Assembly: GCA_900318665.1 (NCBI GenBank)
Contig: ONLQ01000011.1
Span: forward strand, 1 to 54,664
DNA: 54,664 nt
Direction of reading: 5' to 3'
Source of the DNA: an uncultured Bacteroidales bacterium
GTDB taxonomy: Bacteria > Bacteroidota > Bacteroidia > Bacteroidales > P3
Shown one piece after another: positions 16,678 to 25,637 of this stretch; position 1 is the stretch's first letter; the number at the start of each line of letters is the position of its first letter. Made by a program: the position numbers and the translations under genes. Under the pieces are notes generated by a model that did not search any database, had not been told where the DNA came from, and saw only the letters and a program-made list of their open reading frames with translations.

Positions 16678-17460
16678 ATGGAGGATTTTTCACATTATAA
16701 TGCTGAAGGAACCCAATTAAGACGGGCGCAAAATAAAATGTTGGATATCTTAAAAATCGTATCCGAAATATGTGATAAGAATGGAATCCCGTATTGGTTG
16801 GAAGGGGGCACTTTGCTTGGGGCTGTCCGACATAAGGGCTTTATCCCATGGGATGATGATTTGGATATTTGTGTATTGCGAAAAGACATGCATAGACTGA
16901 AGAAATGCTTGATAAAGGAACTGCCATCGGATTATGAGTTTTTGGATAGGTTCACAAAGTGGAATTATGCAAGGTTATATGCCAAGGTATGCGATAAGAA
17001 ATCAAATGTTGTTGAACCCGATAGAAATGGTATTGAGTATGGCGTTTTTATTGATATTTTCCCTGTAGAGCGAGTCTTATCACAGAGGACAAAAAAAATT
17101 GTTGATGCAATGTATCGGATTCCGATAAAGGGAATGCGGGGATGTTATGGGAAATCATTTGTTATCAAGTCCGTTTTTATGTTAATGTATATTCCTATGT
17201 CAATACCTGTGCTTATATCACGATTGTTGGTTCGAATACTAGGAAGCAAAAATTATGCACTTCCCTATGGGAAAAAAGCCTATAATACAATACCATCAAA
17301 GTTTATTTTCCCATTGAAGAAAATTAAATTTGAAGGACTGCTTTTTTCTGCACCAGATAATCCAGATAAATATTTAAGACGGTTGTTTGGTGACTATATG
17401 GTCATACCACCGGAAGAAAAACGACTTGTACATACTTCGTCAATTACTTTTTTTGATTAA
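16678..17460 (+). CDS. LicD-family phosphotransferase
   Basis: A 260-residue LicD protein. The defining motif WLEGGTLLGAVRHKGFIPWDDDLDI is at about residues 40-64 with the metal-binding DDDLD. LicD enzymes move a phospho-substituent (phosphocholine, ribitol phosphate, and probably others) from a CDP carrier to a glycan. Placed after the three putative CDP-activation genes, it is the likely transferase for their product. A hydrophobic stretch around residues 160-180 might hold it at the membrane. It lies 60 nt after the dehydrogenase and 5 nt before the next gene. Confidence 0.88.
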   Translation: MEDFSHYNAEGTQLRRAQNKMLDILKIVSEICDKNGIPYWLEGGTLLGAVRHKGFIPWDDDLDICVLRKDMHRLKKCLIKELPSDYEFLDRFTKWNYARLYAKVCDKKSNVVEPDRNGIEYGVFIDIFPVERVLSQRTKKIVDAMYRIPIKGMRGCYGKSFVIKSVFMLMYIPMSIPVLISRLLVRILGSKNYALPYGKKAYNTIPSKFIFPLKKIKFEGLLFSAPDNPDKYLRRLFGDYMVIPPEEKRLVHTSSITFFD

Positions 17461-17465
17461 TTTTT

Positions 17466-18986
17466 ATGAAGATTGTTTTTTTTCATGCTAGTGCATTCAA
17501 TAAGGCTCAGTTTTGTGAACTAATGGATGAGGCAGAACGACTTTATCGCTGTGGCAATGAAGTATATTTTGCGACATGCCATGGTTTGTTAAATAGTTGC
17601 TGCTCTAATGGAAAGGCAAATCAAGGTGATTGTAAGGCCTGCAAACTATCGTCTCGCATTTCTTTGAGAATGCTGTCCTCCGGTATAAAAAGGGTGCAGA
17701 TGGATAAGTATCTTCCTGATTCATTGTCTTGTAAATGGGATTACTCTGATGCAAACGAACTAAAAACAGTTCAATTTAAAAATATTAATCTTGGTTATTC
17801 TGTTTTGTCATTCTATATCTCTCTTACACGCAATCTCAATCCGTTAATCAGTCAAGACACGAAACCTTTTTTTGACAATCTTTTAACCCAAGGGGCTGTT
17901 TTGGCAGAGGGTATTTCTAAAATGATTGACGAAATAAAACCTGATAAATTATGTGTGTTCAATGGTCGAATGTTTGATGCCAAACCTGCGCTTCTTGTTG
18001 GTCTGGGAAAGGGAATAAGGGTCGATGTTTATGAGATAATGCTGAAATACCCATACTACAAAGTTGTTTTTGAGAACCACTTGCCGCATGACATAGAATA
18101 CAATACTTTTTTGTTTGACCATGTTTGGGATAAATCGGTGAAAACCATTGAAGAAAAAAGAATCATTGGAAAATCTTTCTATGAAAAACGATGTGCAGGA
18201 ATCCCTGCGGGAGATAGGGTGTTTATCCTTGGTCAAAAACAAGGTCTTCTTCCGACAGATTGGGATGAACAAAAAACAAATATAGCCATTTTTAATTCAT
18301 CTGAAGATGAATATGCTTCAATAGGAGACGAATATGACAGATATCGTTTCTTTGAAACACAAATAGGGGGAATTAAGGAGATACTTGAAATGACGAAAAC
18401 CAATGGGAATATTCATTTCTACTTACGTGTTCACCCTAATTTAACAGGCATTAACTACCGATATCACCAAGACCTGTATGACTTACCAAATCAATTCTCG
18501 AATATTACGGTTATTCGAGCCGATGAACCAATTAGTACATACTCTTTAATGCATGCGGTAGAAAAAGTTATAGTTTTTGGGTCTACTATGGGTATTGAGT
18601 CTGCATATTGGGGAAAACCTGTTATATTGCTTGCCGGAGCCAATTACTATCACCTTGGTGCTTGTCTTATCCCCAAGAATAGAGAGGAATTATTGGAGAT
18701 GATAATCAAACCATTAAACCCTCCACAAATATCTTCGGATGTTTTCTATAAGTTTGGTTTTTATACCATGGATACAGAACGAGCGGTATCCCCAACAAGT
18801 TTTTCCTTTTACGATTTTAATACATTTACTGCTAGGTTTTTAGGAAAGACCTTCCACGGCACAAATTGTCAGAAAATACTTGGCTCTAAAAAATTATATG
18901 CATGGATGTTTGCTATCTTACGGCAATTACTTATGAGGATTTATAGAGATAAGTATAGTATTCCTTTAGCAGAAAAAATAGATTAA
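17466..18986 (+). CDS. Capsule-type polysaccharide biosynthesis protein (KpsS-like C-terminus)
   Basis: A 506-residue protein with no domain that I can name for certain. The N-terminal part has many cysteines (C38, C45, C46, C56, C59), which could bind a metal. The C-terminal half has the pattern of KpsS/LipB and CDP-glycerol transferases: YLRVHPNLTG, then SNITVIRADEPISTYSLM and IVFGSTMGIESAYWGKPVILL. This fits a glycosyl- or glycerophosphotransferase with a GT-B fold. It is AT-rich like the four genes before it and starts 5 nt after licD. Confidence 0.6.
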   Translation: MKIVFFHASAFNKAQFCELMDEAERLYRCGNEVYFATCHGLLNSCCSNGKANQGDCKACKLSSRISLRMLSSGIKRVQMDKYLPDSLSCKWDYSDANELKTVQFKNINLGYSVLSFYISLTRNLNPLISQDTKPFFDNLLTQGAVLAEGISKMIDEIKPDKLCVFNGRMFDAKPALLVGLGKGIRVDVYEIMLKYPYYKVVFENHLPHDIEYNTFLFDHVWDKSVKTIEEKRIIGKSFYEKRCAGIPAGDRVFILGQKQGLLPTDWDEQKTNIAIFNSSEDEYASIGDEYDRYRFFETQIGGIKEILEMTKTNGNIHFYLRVHPNLTGINYRYHQDLYDLPNQFSNITVIRADEPISTYSLMHAVEKVIVFGSTMGIESAYWGKPVILLAGANYYHLGACLIPKNREELLEMIIKPLNPPQISSDVFYKFGFYTMDTERAVSPTSFSFYDFNTFTARFLGKTFHGTNCQKILGSKKLYAWMFAILRQLLMRIYRDKYSIPLAEKID

Positions 18987-18989
18987 ATA

Positions 18990-19916
18990 ATGTTGTCCGT
19001 AATAATATGTACATATAATAGAGAAAAATACATCTACAATGTGCTGCGGAGCGTGGCGGAGAATGACTATCCTCGCTCTGGGTATGAGATAGTGCTGGTA
19101 AACAACAACAGCACTGATGGCACGCAGGCGGAATGTGAGCGTTTTGCGAGAGAGTATAATGATGTGGCGTTTCGCTATATTGATGAGAAGGAACAGGGAC
19201 TGTCGTATGCTCGCAACGCCGGCATTCTGGCATCGCATGGCGATGTACTAGTGTATGTGGACGATGATGCTACGGTAAACCGTGAGTATCTGCGTACTTA
19301 TCAGAACTTCTTTGAGTCCAACCCCGATGCTATGGCGGCAGGCGGACCAATCCTGCCGGTGTATGAGACCGCTGAACCATCATGGTTCTCGCATTTCACA
19401 CGAGCCCTCATTACGGGCAAGGTATATCTTGGCGACAAAGAGAGACGTTTCCCCAAAGGCAAGTTCCCAGGAGGTGGCAATGCAGCATATCGTAAGTCAG
19501 TGTTTGAGCAGATAGGGCTTTTTAACGTGGAACTGGGGCGCAAAGGCAACAGTCTTATGGGAGCCGAGGAGAAAGACCTCTTCGATAAGATGACGGCACT
19601 GGGCATCGACTTTTACTATCTGCCTACGGCAATACTGTACCACATCATTCCTGAAAAGAAACTGACGAAGGACTATTTTGACCGCCTGACATACGGCATT
19701 GGAGTGAGCGAGCGATATAGGACACTGCGAATCTCGAAATCGAAGTATGCGAAACGTCTGATTTCGGAATGTGTGAAATGGGGAGCCTCGATTGCTATCT
19801 GGTTGTATTTCCTATTACGGTTGCAACCACAGAAAGGCAACAAGGTTGTGGCGTTCCGCTGGAATGTCAGCCGTGGTTTGTTAGAGTGTACTACGGACAG
19901 ATGTCCAGCAAAATAA
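18990..19916 (+). CDS. Family 2 glycosyltransferase
   Basis: A 308-residue GT-A enzyme. LSVIICTYNREKYIYNVL starts the nucleotide-binding domain, and the DxD-type metal motif is in YVDDDATV (about residues 89-96). A hydrophobic C-terminal segment (about 255-275, SIAIWLYFLLRL) may anchor it to the membrane. It starts 3 nt after the preceding gene, but its base composition returns to that of the chromosome. It probably adds one sugar to the glycan made by the locus; donor and acceptor are unknown. Confidence 0.88.
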   Translation: MLSVIICTYNREKYIYNVLRSVAENDYPRSGYEIVLVNNNSTDGTQAECERFAREYNDVAFRYIDEKEQGLSYARNAGILASHGDVLVYVDDDATVNREYLRTYQNFFESNPDAMAAGGPILPVYETAEPSWFSHFTRALITGKVYLGDKERRFPKGKFPGGGNAAYRKSVFEQIGLFNVELGRKGNSLMGAEEKDLFDKMTALGIDFYYLPTAILYHIIPEKKLTKDYFDRLTYGIGVSERYRTLRISKSKYAKRLISECVKWGASIAIWLYFLLRLQPQKGNKVVAFRWNVSRGLLECTTDRCPAK

Positions 19917-20007
19917 CAATACGGTAAAAAATAAATACAAGGAATACAATTTATCGGATTTCTCTCGGCATAGAATAACAATAGTCAATTTACTATTCAC
20001 AAAAAGT

Positions 20008-22509
20008 ATGAAAAAGATGACGAAAAACATTCTGACCTGTATTGGTTTTGTACTAATATTATTGGTTGTATCCGTGGTATATTTCTCGCCCGTGCTGGAG
20101 GGCAAGCGGTTGCAGCAGGGCGATAGTATCAGTTTTGATTCCATGGTAAAGGAGACCAAGGATTTTACAAAGACGACTGGCGAATACACTGCGTGGAACA
20201 GCGCATTGTTTAGCGGAATGCCGAACTACCAGGTGGGTGGCACTGCTCCAATGAAGAATTTTTGGGGCAGGGTGTACGTATGGCTTCATTTTGGTAGAGG
20301 TGGTGATCTCGGCGTGCTATTCCTTTACCTGTTGGGTTTCTTTGTCGCTTTGGCCTGTCTAGGACTTAGTCCATGGTTGGCGTTGTTTGGCGCTATTGCC
20401 TTCGGGTTAGGGAGTTATAACCTCATTATTATCGAGGCGGGACATATCACCAAGGCCAACTGCATGACGCTGATAATGCCAGTTTTCGCAGGCATCCTGC
20501 TATGCCTTAAAGGCGGTGCAGAGAAAGCTAATATGGGGCGTGTTAATTGGTGGAAGGTTATCGGTGGCGGACTGCTTTTCGCCATTACTATCAACCTGCA
20601 GTTATCCAACAATCATATTCAGATAACCTATTATACTGCTATCGGTGGCCTGCTGATTGTGCTGACCTATCTGGTCTATGCGATAAAGGATAAATGGCTG
20701 GTGCCATACGTTATCGCTGGAGCGATATTATTAGTCGGTGCTGGTATTGCGGTTGGCTGTAATTCGCGACTGCTTTTCATATCGCAGGAGTATGCTAAAT
20801 ACACTATGCGTGGCGGCAGCGAGATAACCGTTACGCCCGAAAACCTGTATAACGACAACGAACCCAAGAGCGACTATACCTCTACTGGTTTGAGTATTGA
20901 CTACGCCTACAGTTGGAGTTACGGGGTGGGTGAGACCTACACGTTGCTGGTGCCCGGCGCTATGGGCGGCGGCAGCGGCGAGAGAGTTAGCAAAGAGAGC
21001 GCAAGTTTCAAGAACTTCCGCCAGCAGCGTGCGCCGCTCTACTGGGGCGACCAGCCGTTCACGAGCGGCCCTGTCTATTTCGGAGCCATAGTCATCTTCC
21101 TATTCATTTTTGGACTGTTTGTTGTGAAAGGCCCCGAGCGTTGGTGGCTGCTGGCGGCAACCATTATAAGCATTGTTCTATCGTGGGGCCGTCACTTTAT
21201 GGCGGTGAACGAGTGGCTGTTCTACCATCTGCCAATGTATAGTATGTTCCGCACGCCGTCGATGGCATTGGTACTTGCCAATGTCACGATGGTGTTCATG
21301 GCTGTGCTGGCGCTGAAGGCTGTTATCGATAATCAGCGACTGCCCAAGGGCGAGCGACGTAATTTGCTGACGCCTCTATATATTTCTGGTGGCATCACGG
21401 CCGGCATTATTCTCCTCGGACTTTTGTTGAGCGGCGGATTTAGTTACAGTGGCGTTTCCGACGAGCAGATGGCTGCGCAGTACAAAGACCAGTGGCAGTT
21501 CATTCAAGATGTGTTTATCCAGGACCGCAAGGCGTTGTTCGTCAGCGATTCGTGGAGGTCGCTATTGTTTGTCGCACTTGCTTTCGGTGTGCTTTGGCTT
21601 TACATCAGCGATAAGATAAAGAAGGCATGGCTCGCAGTGGTGCCTATGACGTTGTTGGTACTCATCGACTTGTGGGGTGTGGACCGTAGATATATTGCAG
21701 AAGAAGACTTTGTGAAACCTCGCGACATACAGTTGCGTCCCGAGGAGTATGACGCTGAGATAGACCGTCAGGCGGCATTTTTCGGAGACAAGGACTACCG
21801 CGTGCTGAACCTCGCCGTTAATACCTTCAACGATGCAAAGCCGTCGGCTTTCCACCACCAGATAGGCGGCTACAGCGCTGTGAAACTGCGTCGCTATCAA
21901 GATATTATTGATTTCTACATCAGCCGTCATATCAATTGGCGTGTGCTGGCTATGCTCAATGCAAGGTATATAGTCACTCCAGACAGAAAAGTGCAGCGCA
22001 ACCCCGAGGCATTAGGCAACTGCTGGTTTGTGGACGACTATAAGTTTGTTGCCGACCCTAACGGTGAGATTCTTGCCCTCAATGATTTCGACCCGATGAA
22101 GACCGCCATCGTGGATAGCAGCAAATGGGCGGCACAACTTGCAAACTTTACGTCTGCCGAGGCATCTGCTGGCGACTCTATAGTTGAAGATTATCAGACG
22201 CCGTATCATCCCGGCTACCTGCGCTACAACAGCCATAGCGAGAGGGACCGTATAGCGGTGTTCAGCGAGGTGTGCTATACGCCCGACTGGTTCGCCTACA
22301 TAGACGGCAAGCCTGCCGACTATTTCCGTGCCAACTACATTTTGCGTGCTATGATAGTCCCCGCCGGCGACCATGTGATAGAATTCCGCAATGAGGCTCC
22401 TCGTATGCACAGCCTCGACCGCATATCCCTCGCCTGCTCTATACTCCTTTTAGTTATTGTCATAGTGGTCCCAGTAGCATTTTTCGTATTTAGAAAGAAA
22501 CGGCAATAG
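20008..22509 (+). CDS. YfhO-family membrane protein
   Basis: An 833-residue membrane protein of the YfhO (GT-C-like) family. About twelve hydrophobic segments lie in residues 10-550, for example ILTCIGFVLILLVVSVVYF (N-terminal) and IAFGLGSYNLIIIEAGHITKANCM (characteristic). A large soluble region at about 570-800 is followed by a last membrane helix ending in RKKRQ. GT-C relatives use lipid-linked sugars; YfhO in Gram-positive bacteria is tied to lipoteichoic-acid glycosylation. The gene stands 91 nt after the GT2. Confidence 0.85.
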   Translation: MKKMTKNILTCIGFVLILLVVSVVYFSPVLEGKRLQQGDSISFDSMVKETKDFTKTTGEYTAWNSALFSGMPNYQVGGTAPMKNFWGRVYVWLHFGRGGDLGVLFLYLLGFFVALACLGLSPWLALFGAIAFGLGSYNLIIIEAGHITKANCMTLIMPVFAGILLCLKGGAEKANMGRVNWWKVIGGGLLFAITINLQLSNNHIQITYYTAIGGLLIVLTYLVYAIKDKWLVPYVIAGAILLVGAGIAVGCNSRLLFISQEYAKYTMRGGSEITVTPENLYNDNEPKSDYTSTGLSIDYAYSWSYGVGETYTLLVPGAMGGGSGERVSKESASFKNFRQQRAPLYWGDQPFTSGPVYFGAIVIFLFIFGLFVVKGPERWWLLAATIISIVLSWGRHFMAVNEWLFYHLPMYSMFRTPSMALVLANVTMVFMAVLALKAVIDNQRLPKGERRNLLTPLYISGGITAGIILLGLLLSGGFSYSGVSDEQMAAQYKDQWQFIQDVFIQDRKALFVSDSWRSLLFVALAFGVLWLYISDKIKKAWLAVVPMTLLVLIDLWGVDRRYIAEEDFVKPRDIQLRPEEYDAEIDRQAAFFGDKDYRVLNLAVNTFNDAKPSAFHHQIGGYSAVKLRRYQDIIDFYISRHINWRVLAMLNARYIVTPDRKVQRNPEALGNCWFVDDYKFVADPNGEILALNDFDPMKTAIVDSSKWAAQLANFTSAEASAGDSIVEDYQTPYHPGYLRYNSHSERDRIAVFSEVCYTPDWFAYIDGKPADYFRANYILRAMIVPAGDHVIEFRNEAPRMHSLDRISLACSILLLVIVIVVPVAFFVFRKKRQ

Positions 22510-22566
22510 GTATTCACACAGAATCACGTTTTTAATACCAAATTGATTAGGCAGACAAGAATATTT

Positions 22567-22596
22567 TTTGTGGTATTGGAAAAATGTGTATCTTTG
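22567..22596 (+). promoter_or_regulatory. Promoter of the L31 gene
   Basis: TTTG at 22567-22570 and TATCTTTG at 22589-22596, spaced 18 nt, match the Bacteroidota sigma-ABfr promoter closely. The start would be near 22603, with a leader of about 75 nt before the ATG at 22679. Confidence 0.75.
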
Positions 22597-22678
22597 CAGA
22601 CGATATTTAGTAGGGAAAATAAATCAAATATATAACTAATCGTTTGAGAAACACGGCTCAACGGCAAAAAAAGAAATT

Positions 22679-22942
22679 ATGAAGAAAGACATTCATCCTT
22701 CGAATTACAGACTTGTGGTCTTTAAAGACATGTCCAATGACAATATGGTGCTGACTCGTAGTTGCGCCGCCACAAAGGAAACTGTCGTCTATACTGACGG
22801 TAAGGAATATCCTGTGGTGAAACTCGAAATCTCCAACACATCGCACCCATTCTTCACTGGAAAACTGAAACTCGTTGACACCGCTGGACGCGTTGACAAG
22901 TTTATGAGCAAGTATAAACGCTATGCCAAGAACAATCAGTAA
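22679..22942 (+). CDS. rpmE2: 50S ribosomal protein L31 type B
   Basis: An 87-residue L31 of the type B (zinc-free) form: it starts [19 protein letters not shown] and contains SHPFFTGK and RVDKF. Only one cysteine is present, so the CxxC zinc site of type A is absent. It has its own promoter and a strong terminator at 22976-23013, so it is a single-gene transcript between sugar genes. Confidence 0.97.
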   Translation: MKKDIHPSNYRLVVFKDMSNDNMVLTRSCAATKETVVYTDGKEYPVVKLEISNTSHPFFTGKLKLVDTAGRVDKFMSKYKRYAKNNQ

Positions 22943-22975
22943 TTAATAGATAATTTGTTTTAGGTTTTAGATTAG

Positions 22976-23013
22976 GCGGGCAGTCGATATCGACTGCCCG
23001 CTTGATTTTTTTT
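22976..23013 (+). terminator. Rho-independent terminator of the L31 gene
   Basis: GCGGGCAGTCGAT at 22976-22988 is followed directly by its exact complement ATCGACTGCCCGC to 23001, then TTGATTTTTTTT. This is a perfect 13-bp palindrome with a T-run. Confidence 0.92.
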
Positions 23014-23015
23014 CG

Positions 23016-23023
23016 TATTTTTG
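23016..23023 (+). promoter_or_regulatory. -7 element upstream of the epimerase gene
   Basis: TATTTTTG right after the L31 terminator, 53 nt before the ATG at 23076. A -33 element is not evident because it would fall within the terminator stem. Confidence 0.5.
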
Positions 23024-23075
23024 CATTTACTTTTGATGGACAAAAAGTCCTTCGGGTAAAACATCTAATCGGTTT

Positions 23076-24137
23076 ATGCTCAACGATAATATATCTCTTG
23101 AAAATACTACGGTTCTTGTTACTGGTTGTGCCGGTTTTATTGGTGCAAATCTTGTGATGCGTCTTTTTGCAAGCCATAGCAATATTAGGATTGTCGGTGT
23201 CGATAATATGTCCGACTACTATGACGTGCGCCTTAAAGAACTACGATTGCGTCAGATTGAGGCTATGAAAGGTGCGTGGACTTTTGTCCGTGGTTCTATT
23301 GCTGACCGTTCATTGCTTGATGGTGTTTTTGAACAATACAGTCCTGCCGTGGTTGTCAATCTTGCGGCACAAGCCGGAGTGCGTTACAGCATCACTAATC
23401 CCGATAGTTATATAGAAAGTAACCTTATAGGTTTCTATAATATTCTTGAGGCCTGCCGCCATCATGGGGTGGAGCATTTGGTGTATGCCAGCAGTAGTTC
23501 GGTCTATGGCAGCAACAAGAAGGTGCCGTATTCTACCGATGATAATGTGGATAATCCTGTGAGCCTTTATGCTGCTACCAAGAAAAGCAACGAACTGATG
23601 GCCCATGCTTATTCCAAACTCTACGACATTCCTTCTACGGGATTGCGTTTCTTCACGGTGTATGGTCCTGCCGGACGTCCCGACATGGCCTATTTCGGTT
23701 TTACTAACAAACTGCGCGAGGGAAAGACCATAGAGATTTTTAACTATGGCAACTGCAAGCGTGATTTTACGTATGTTGATGATATTGTTGAGGGTATCTG
23801 TCGTGTGATGCGCCATGCGCCAGAACGACGCAAAGGCGATGACGGGCTTCCACTGCCGCCATACAAGGTTTACAATATCGGCAATAGCAATCCAGAAAAC
23901 CTGCTTGATTTCGTTACCATTCTACAGGAGGAACTTTTGAGAGCGGGAGTGCTGCCTGCCGACTATGATTTTGAAAGCCATAAACGCCTTGTGCCTATGC
24001 AGGCTGGCGATGTGCCGATAACTTATGCCGACACCGAACCGCTTGAGCGCGATTTCGGTTTCCGTCCTTCCACGCCGCTGCGTGTCGGGTTACGCCATTT
24101 TGCCGAATGGTATGCCGATTTCTACGGCAAGGCATAA
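23076..24137 (+). CDS. NAD-dependent epimerase, UDP-glucuronate 4-epimerase type
   Basis: A 353-residue extended SDR. GCAGFIGANLV (about residues 17-27) binds NAD; the catalytic SSSVYG and YAATKKSNE (Y..K) follow. The segment TGLRFFTVYGPAGRPDMAYFGFTNKL is the signature of UDP-glucuronate 4-epimerases (CapI/LpsL) as opposed to GalE. It would make UDP-galacturonate for a surface glycan. It converges with the flippase gene, 15 nt apart, with no clear terminator between. Confidence 0.88.
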   Translation: MLNDNISLENTTVLVTGCAGFIGANLVMRLFASHSNIRIVGVDNMSDYYDVRLKELRLRQIEAMKGAWTFVRGSIADRSLLDGVFEQYSPAVVVNLAAQAGVRYSITNPDSYIESNLIGFYNILEACRHHGVEHLVYASSSSVYGSNKKVPYSTDDNVDNPVSLYAATKKSNELMAHAYSKLYDIPSTGLRFFTVYGPAGRPDMAYFGFTNKLREGKTIEIFNYGNCKRDFTYVDDIVEGICRVMRHAPERRKGDDGLPLPPYKVYNIGNSNPENLLDFVTILQEELLRAGVLPADYDFESHKRLVPMQAGDVPITYADTEPLERDFGFRPSTPLRVGLRHFAEWYADFYGKA

Positions 24138-24152
24138 TGCTATGGAGGCCAG

Positions 24153-25622
24153 TTATCTATTAGTCGCCAAATCCATAATTCTTTTAATGTCTATAAGCCG
24201 CAGTAGGACTGCCGCTATGCAGGCTATGCCTAATGCTGCCAAGGCTTGCCCCCACCACGATATACACAGGTGGGAACATATCATATTTGCCAAGCAGATA
24301 ATTATGCTGAAAAGGGCTAATTTGGCAATGTAGGCATACGAGGGGCGCAGGTGGTAGATGCGCAGTGCAACCACTGTTTGTGACAGAGCCATAAAGGATT
24401 GCGATATAAGGCTTGCCCACGCGCTGCCGAGTGCTCCATAGCGAGGAATTAGCAAAAGGTTAGTCGCTATGTTAATAATCAGTGTCGATAGGGCAAGGAT
24501 GTTGAGTTGTCGCAGTTGCCCGCCAGCCGTTAGGAGTGTGCCGAAGATGTAGGTGAACGAGAGGGGGATTATTCCAAAAATCAGGATTCGAAATACCTCT
24601 GCCGACTCGCTGATATGGCTGGTGTAAAGCAGTTGCATAAGTGGCGACGCTATGGCGGAGAGGGTTATGGCCGACGTGGCGGCAAAAACCATGAGCAGAG
24701 AAAAGGTGCTCTGCGTTACGGTGCGAAGTTCTTCGTGGTCGCTGTTGTCATGAGTCAGGCGAGCATATACGGGCAGCAATGGCACCGACACGAGGTAGGC
24801 TATCATTGTGAGCGCATCGAGCAGACGAAAGGCACTGGCGTAGATGCCCGATGCCGTGTCGCCCGACGGGGAAAGCATGCTGAGAAGTATGGGGTCGATG
24901 CGGTTGTAACTGGCCATGAGAAGCACAAGCAATGCAAACGGCGCACTACGTTTGATGATGAGCAGCGCAAAGGCTCGGTTCCAATGAAGTCGCCGAAGCG
25001 ATGTGCGTCGCAGGAGAACCGTGAGTGCTATGGCGGCGGTGATGGCGTAGGCGGCTGTCTGAGCGTAAACAAACCACTCTATGCGAAACGTTGTCTCGGA
25101 GTGATGAGAGAGGTAGAGCAGTCCGCCGCAGATGGCTATCATCAGCACTCGGTCCAAGACGCTGAGCACGCTATCCCAACGGAAAAGCAGAAGTCCCTCG
25201 AAATTACTGCGTAAGTAGAGTATCAGCGAGTTGAGAAACTGGTTAAGGCAGAGCAGCGCCAAAAGCCCGAATTGTCGAGAGGAGAATCCCAGCAAGAGCC
25301 CTACTGTGAGCGTGATGACGGCGTAGAAAAGCAGTAGCAGGAGTTTTATGGAGAGAATGCCCGACAGGTGTTTGCCCAGCAGTTGTGGGTGGCGGGCAAT
25401 GTTGCGGGTGTTGAAATTGGTTATGCCGAGGTCGAGCAGTATATTGAAGATGTAGGCAAGGTTGAAAAGCGTGAAATACAGCCCGTAGGCTTCGGCACCC
25501 ACGGCATTTTGCACACCCACCTCAATGCCGAGAATCCATATGGGTTTTACCAATAGGTTGAGTAGCAGCACCCAGAAGAGGCCGGAGAAAAGTTTTTTTG
25601 ATAGGTTGCCGGCTGGCTGCAT
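24153..25622 (-). CDS. Oligosaccharide flippase (Wzx / polysaccharide synthesis family)
   Basis: A 489-residue membrane protein with about 12-14 hydrophobic segments and basic loops, of the MOP/Wzx type. Characteristic parts are LIINIATNLLLIPRYGALGSAWASLISQ in the C-terminal half and GVQNAVGAEAYGLYFTLFNLAYIFNILLDLGITNF at the N-terminus. It would move a lipid-linked oligosaccharide across the inner membrane. It is co-directional with the Ig-like lipoprotein and RecQ genes, 15 nt after the former. Confidence 0.87.
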   Translation of the reverse strand: MQPAGNLSKKLFSGLFWVLLLNLLVKPIWILGIEVGVQNAVGAEAYGLYFTLFNLAYIFNILLDLGITNFNTRNIARHPQLLGKHLSGILSIKLLLLLFYAVITLTVGLLLGFSSRQFGLLALLCLNQFLNSLILYLRSNFEGLLLFRWDSVLSVLDRVLMIAICGGLLYLSHHSETTFRIEWFVYAQTAAYAITAAIALTVLLRRTSLRRLHWNRAFALLIIKRSAPFALLVLLMASYNRIDPILLSMLSPSGDTASGIYASAFRLLDALTMIAYLVSVPLLPVYARLTHDNSDHEELRTVTQSTFSLLMVFAATSAITLSAIASPLMQLLYTSHISESAEVFRILIFGIIPLSFTYIFGTLLTAGGQLRQLNILALSTLIINIATNLLLIPRYGALGSAWASLISQSFMALSQTVVALRIYHLRPSYAYIAKLALFSIIICLANMICSHLCISWWGQALAALGIACIAAVLLRLIDIKRIMDLATNR

Positions 25623-25637
25623 TGTTTTGATGGCTTG

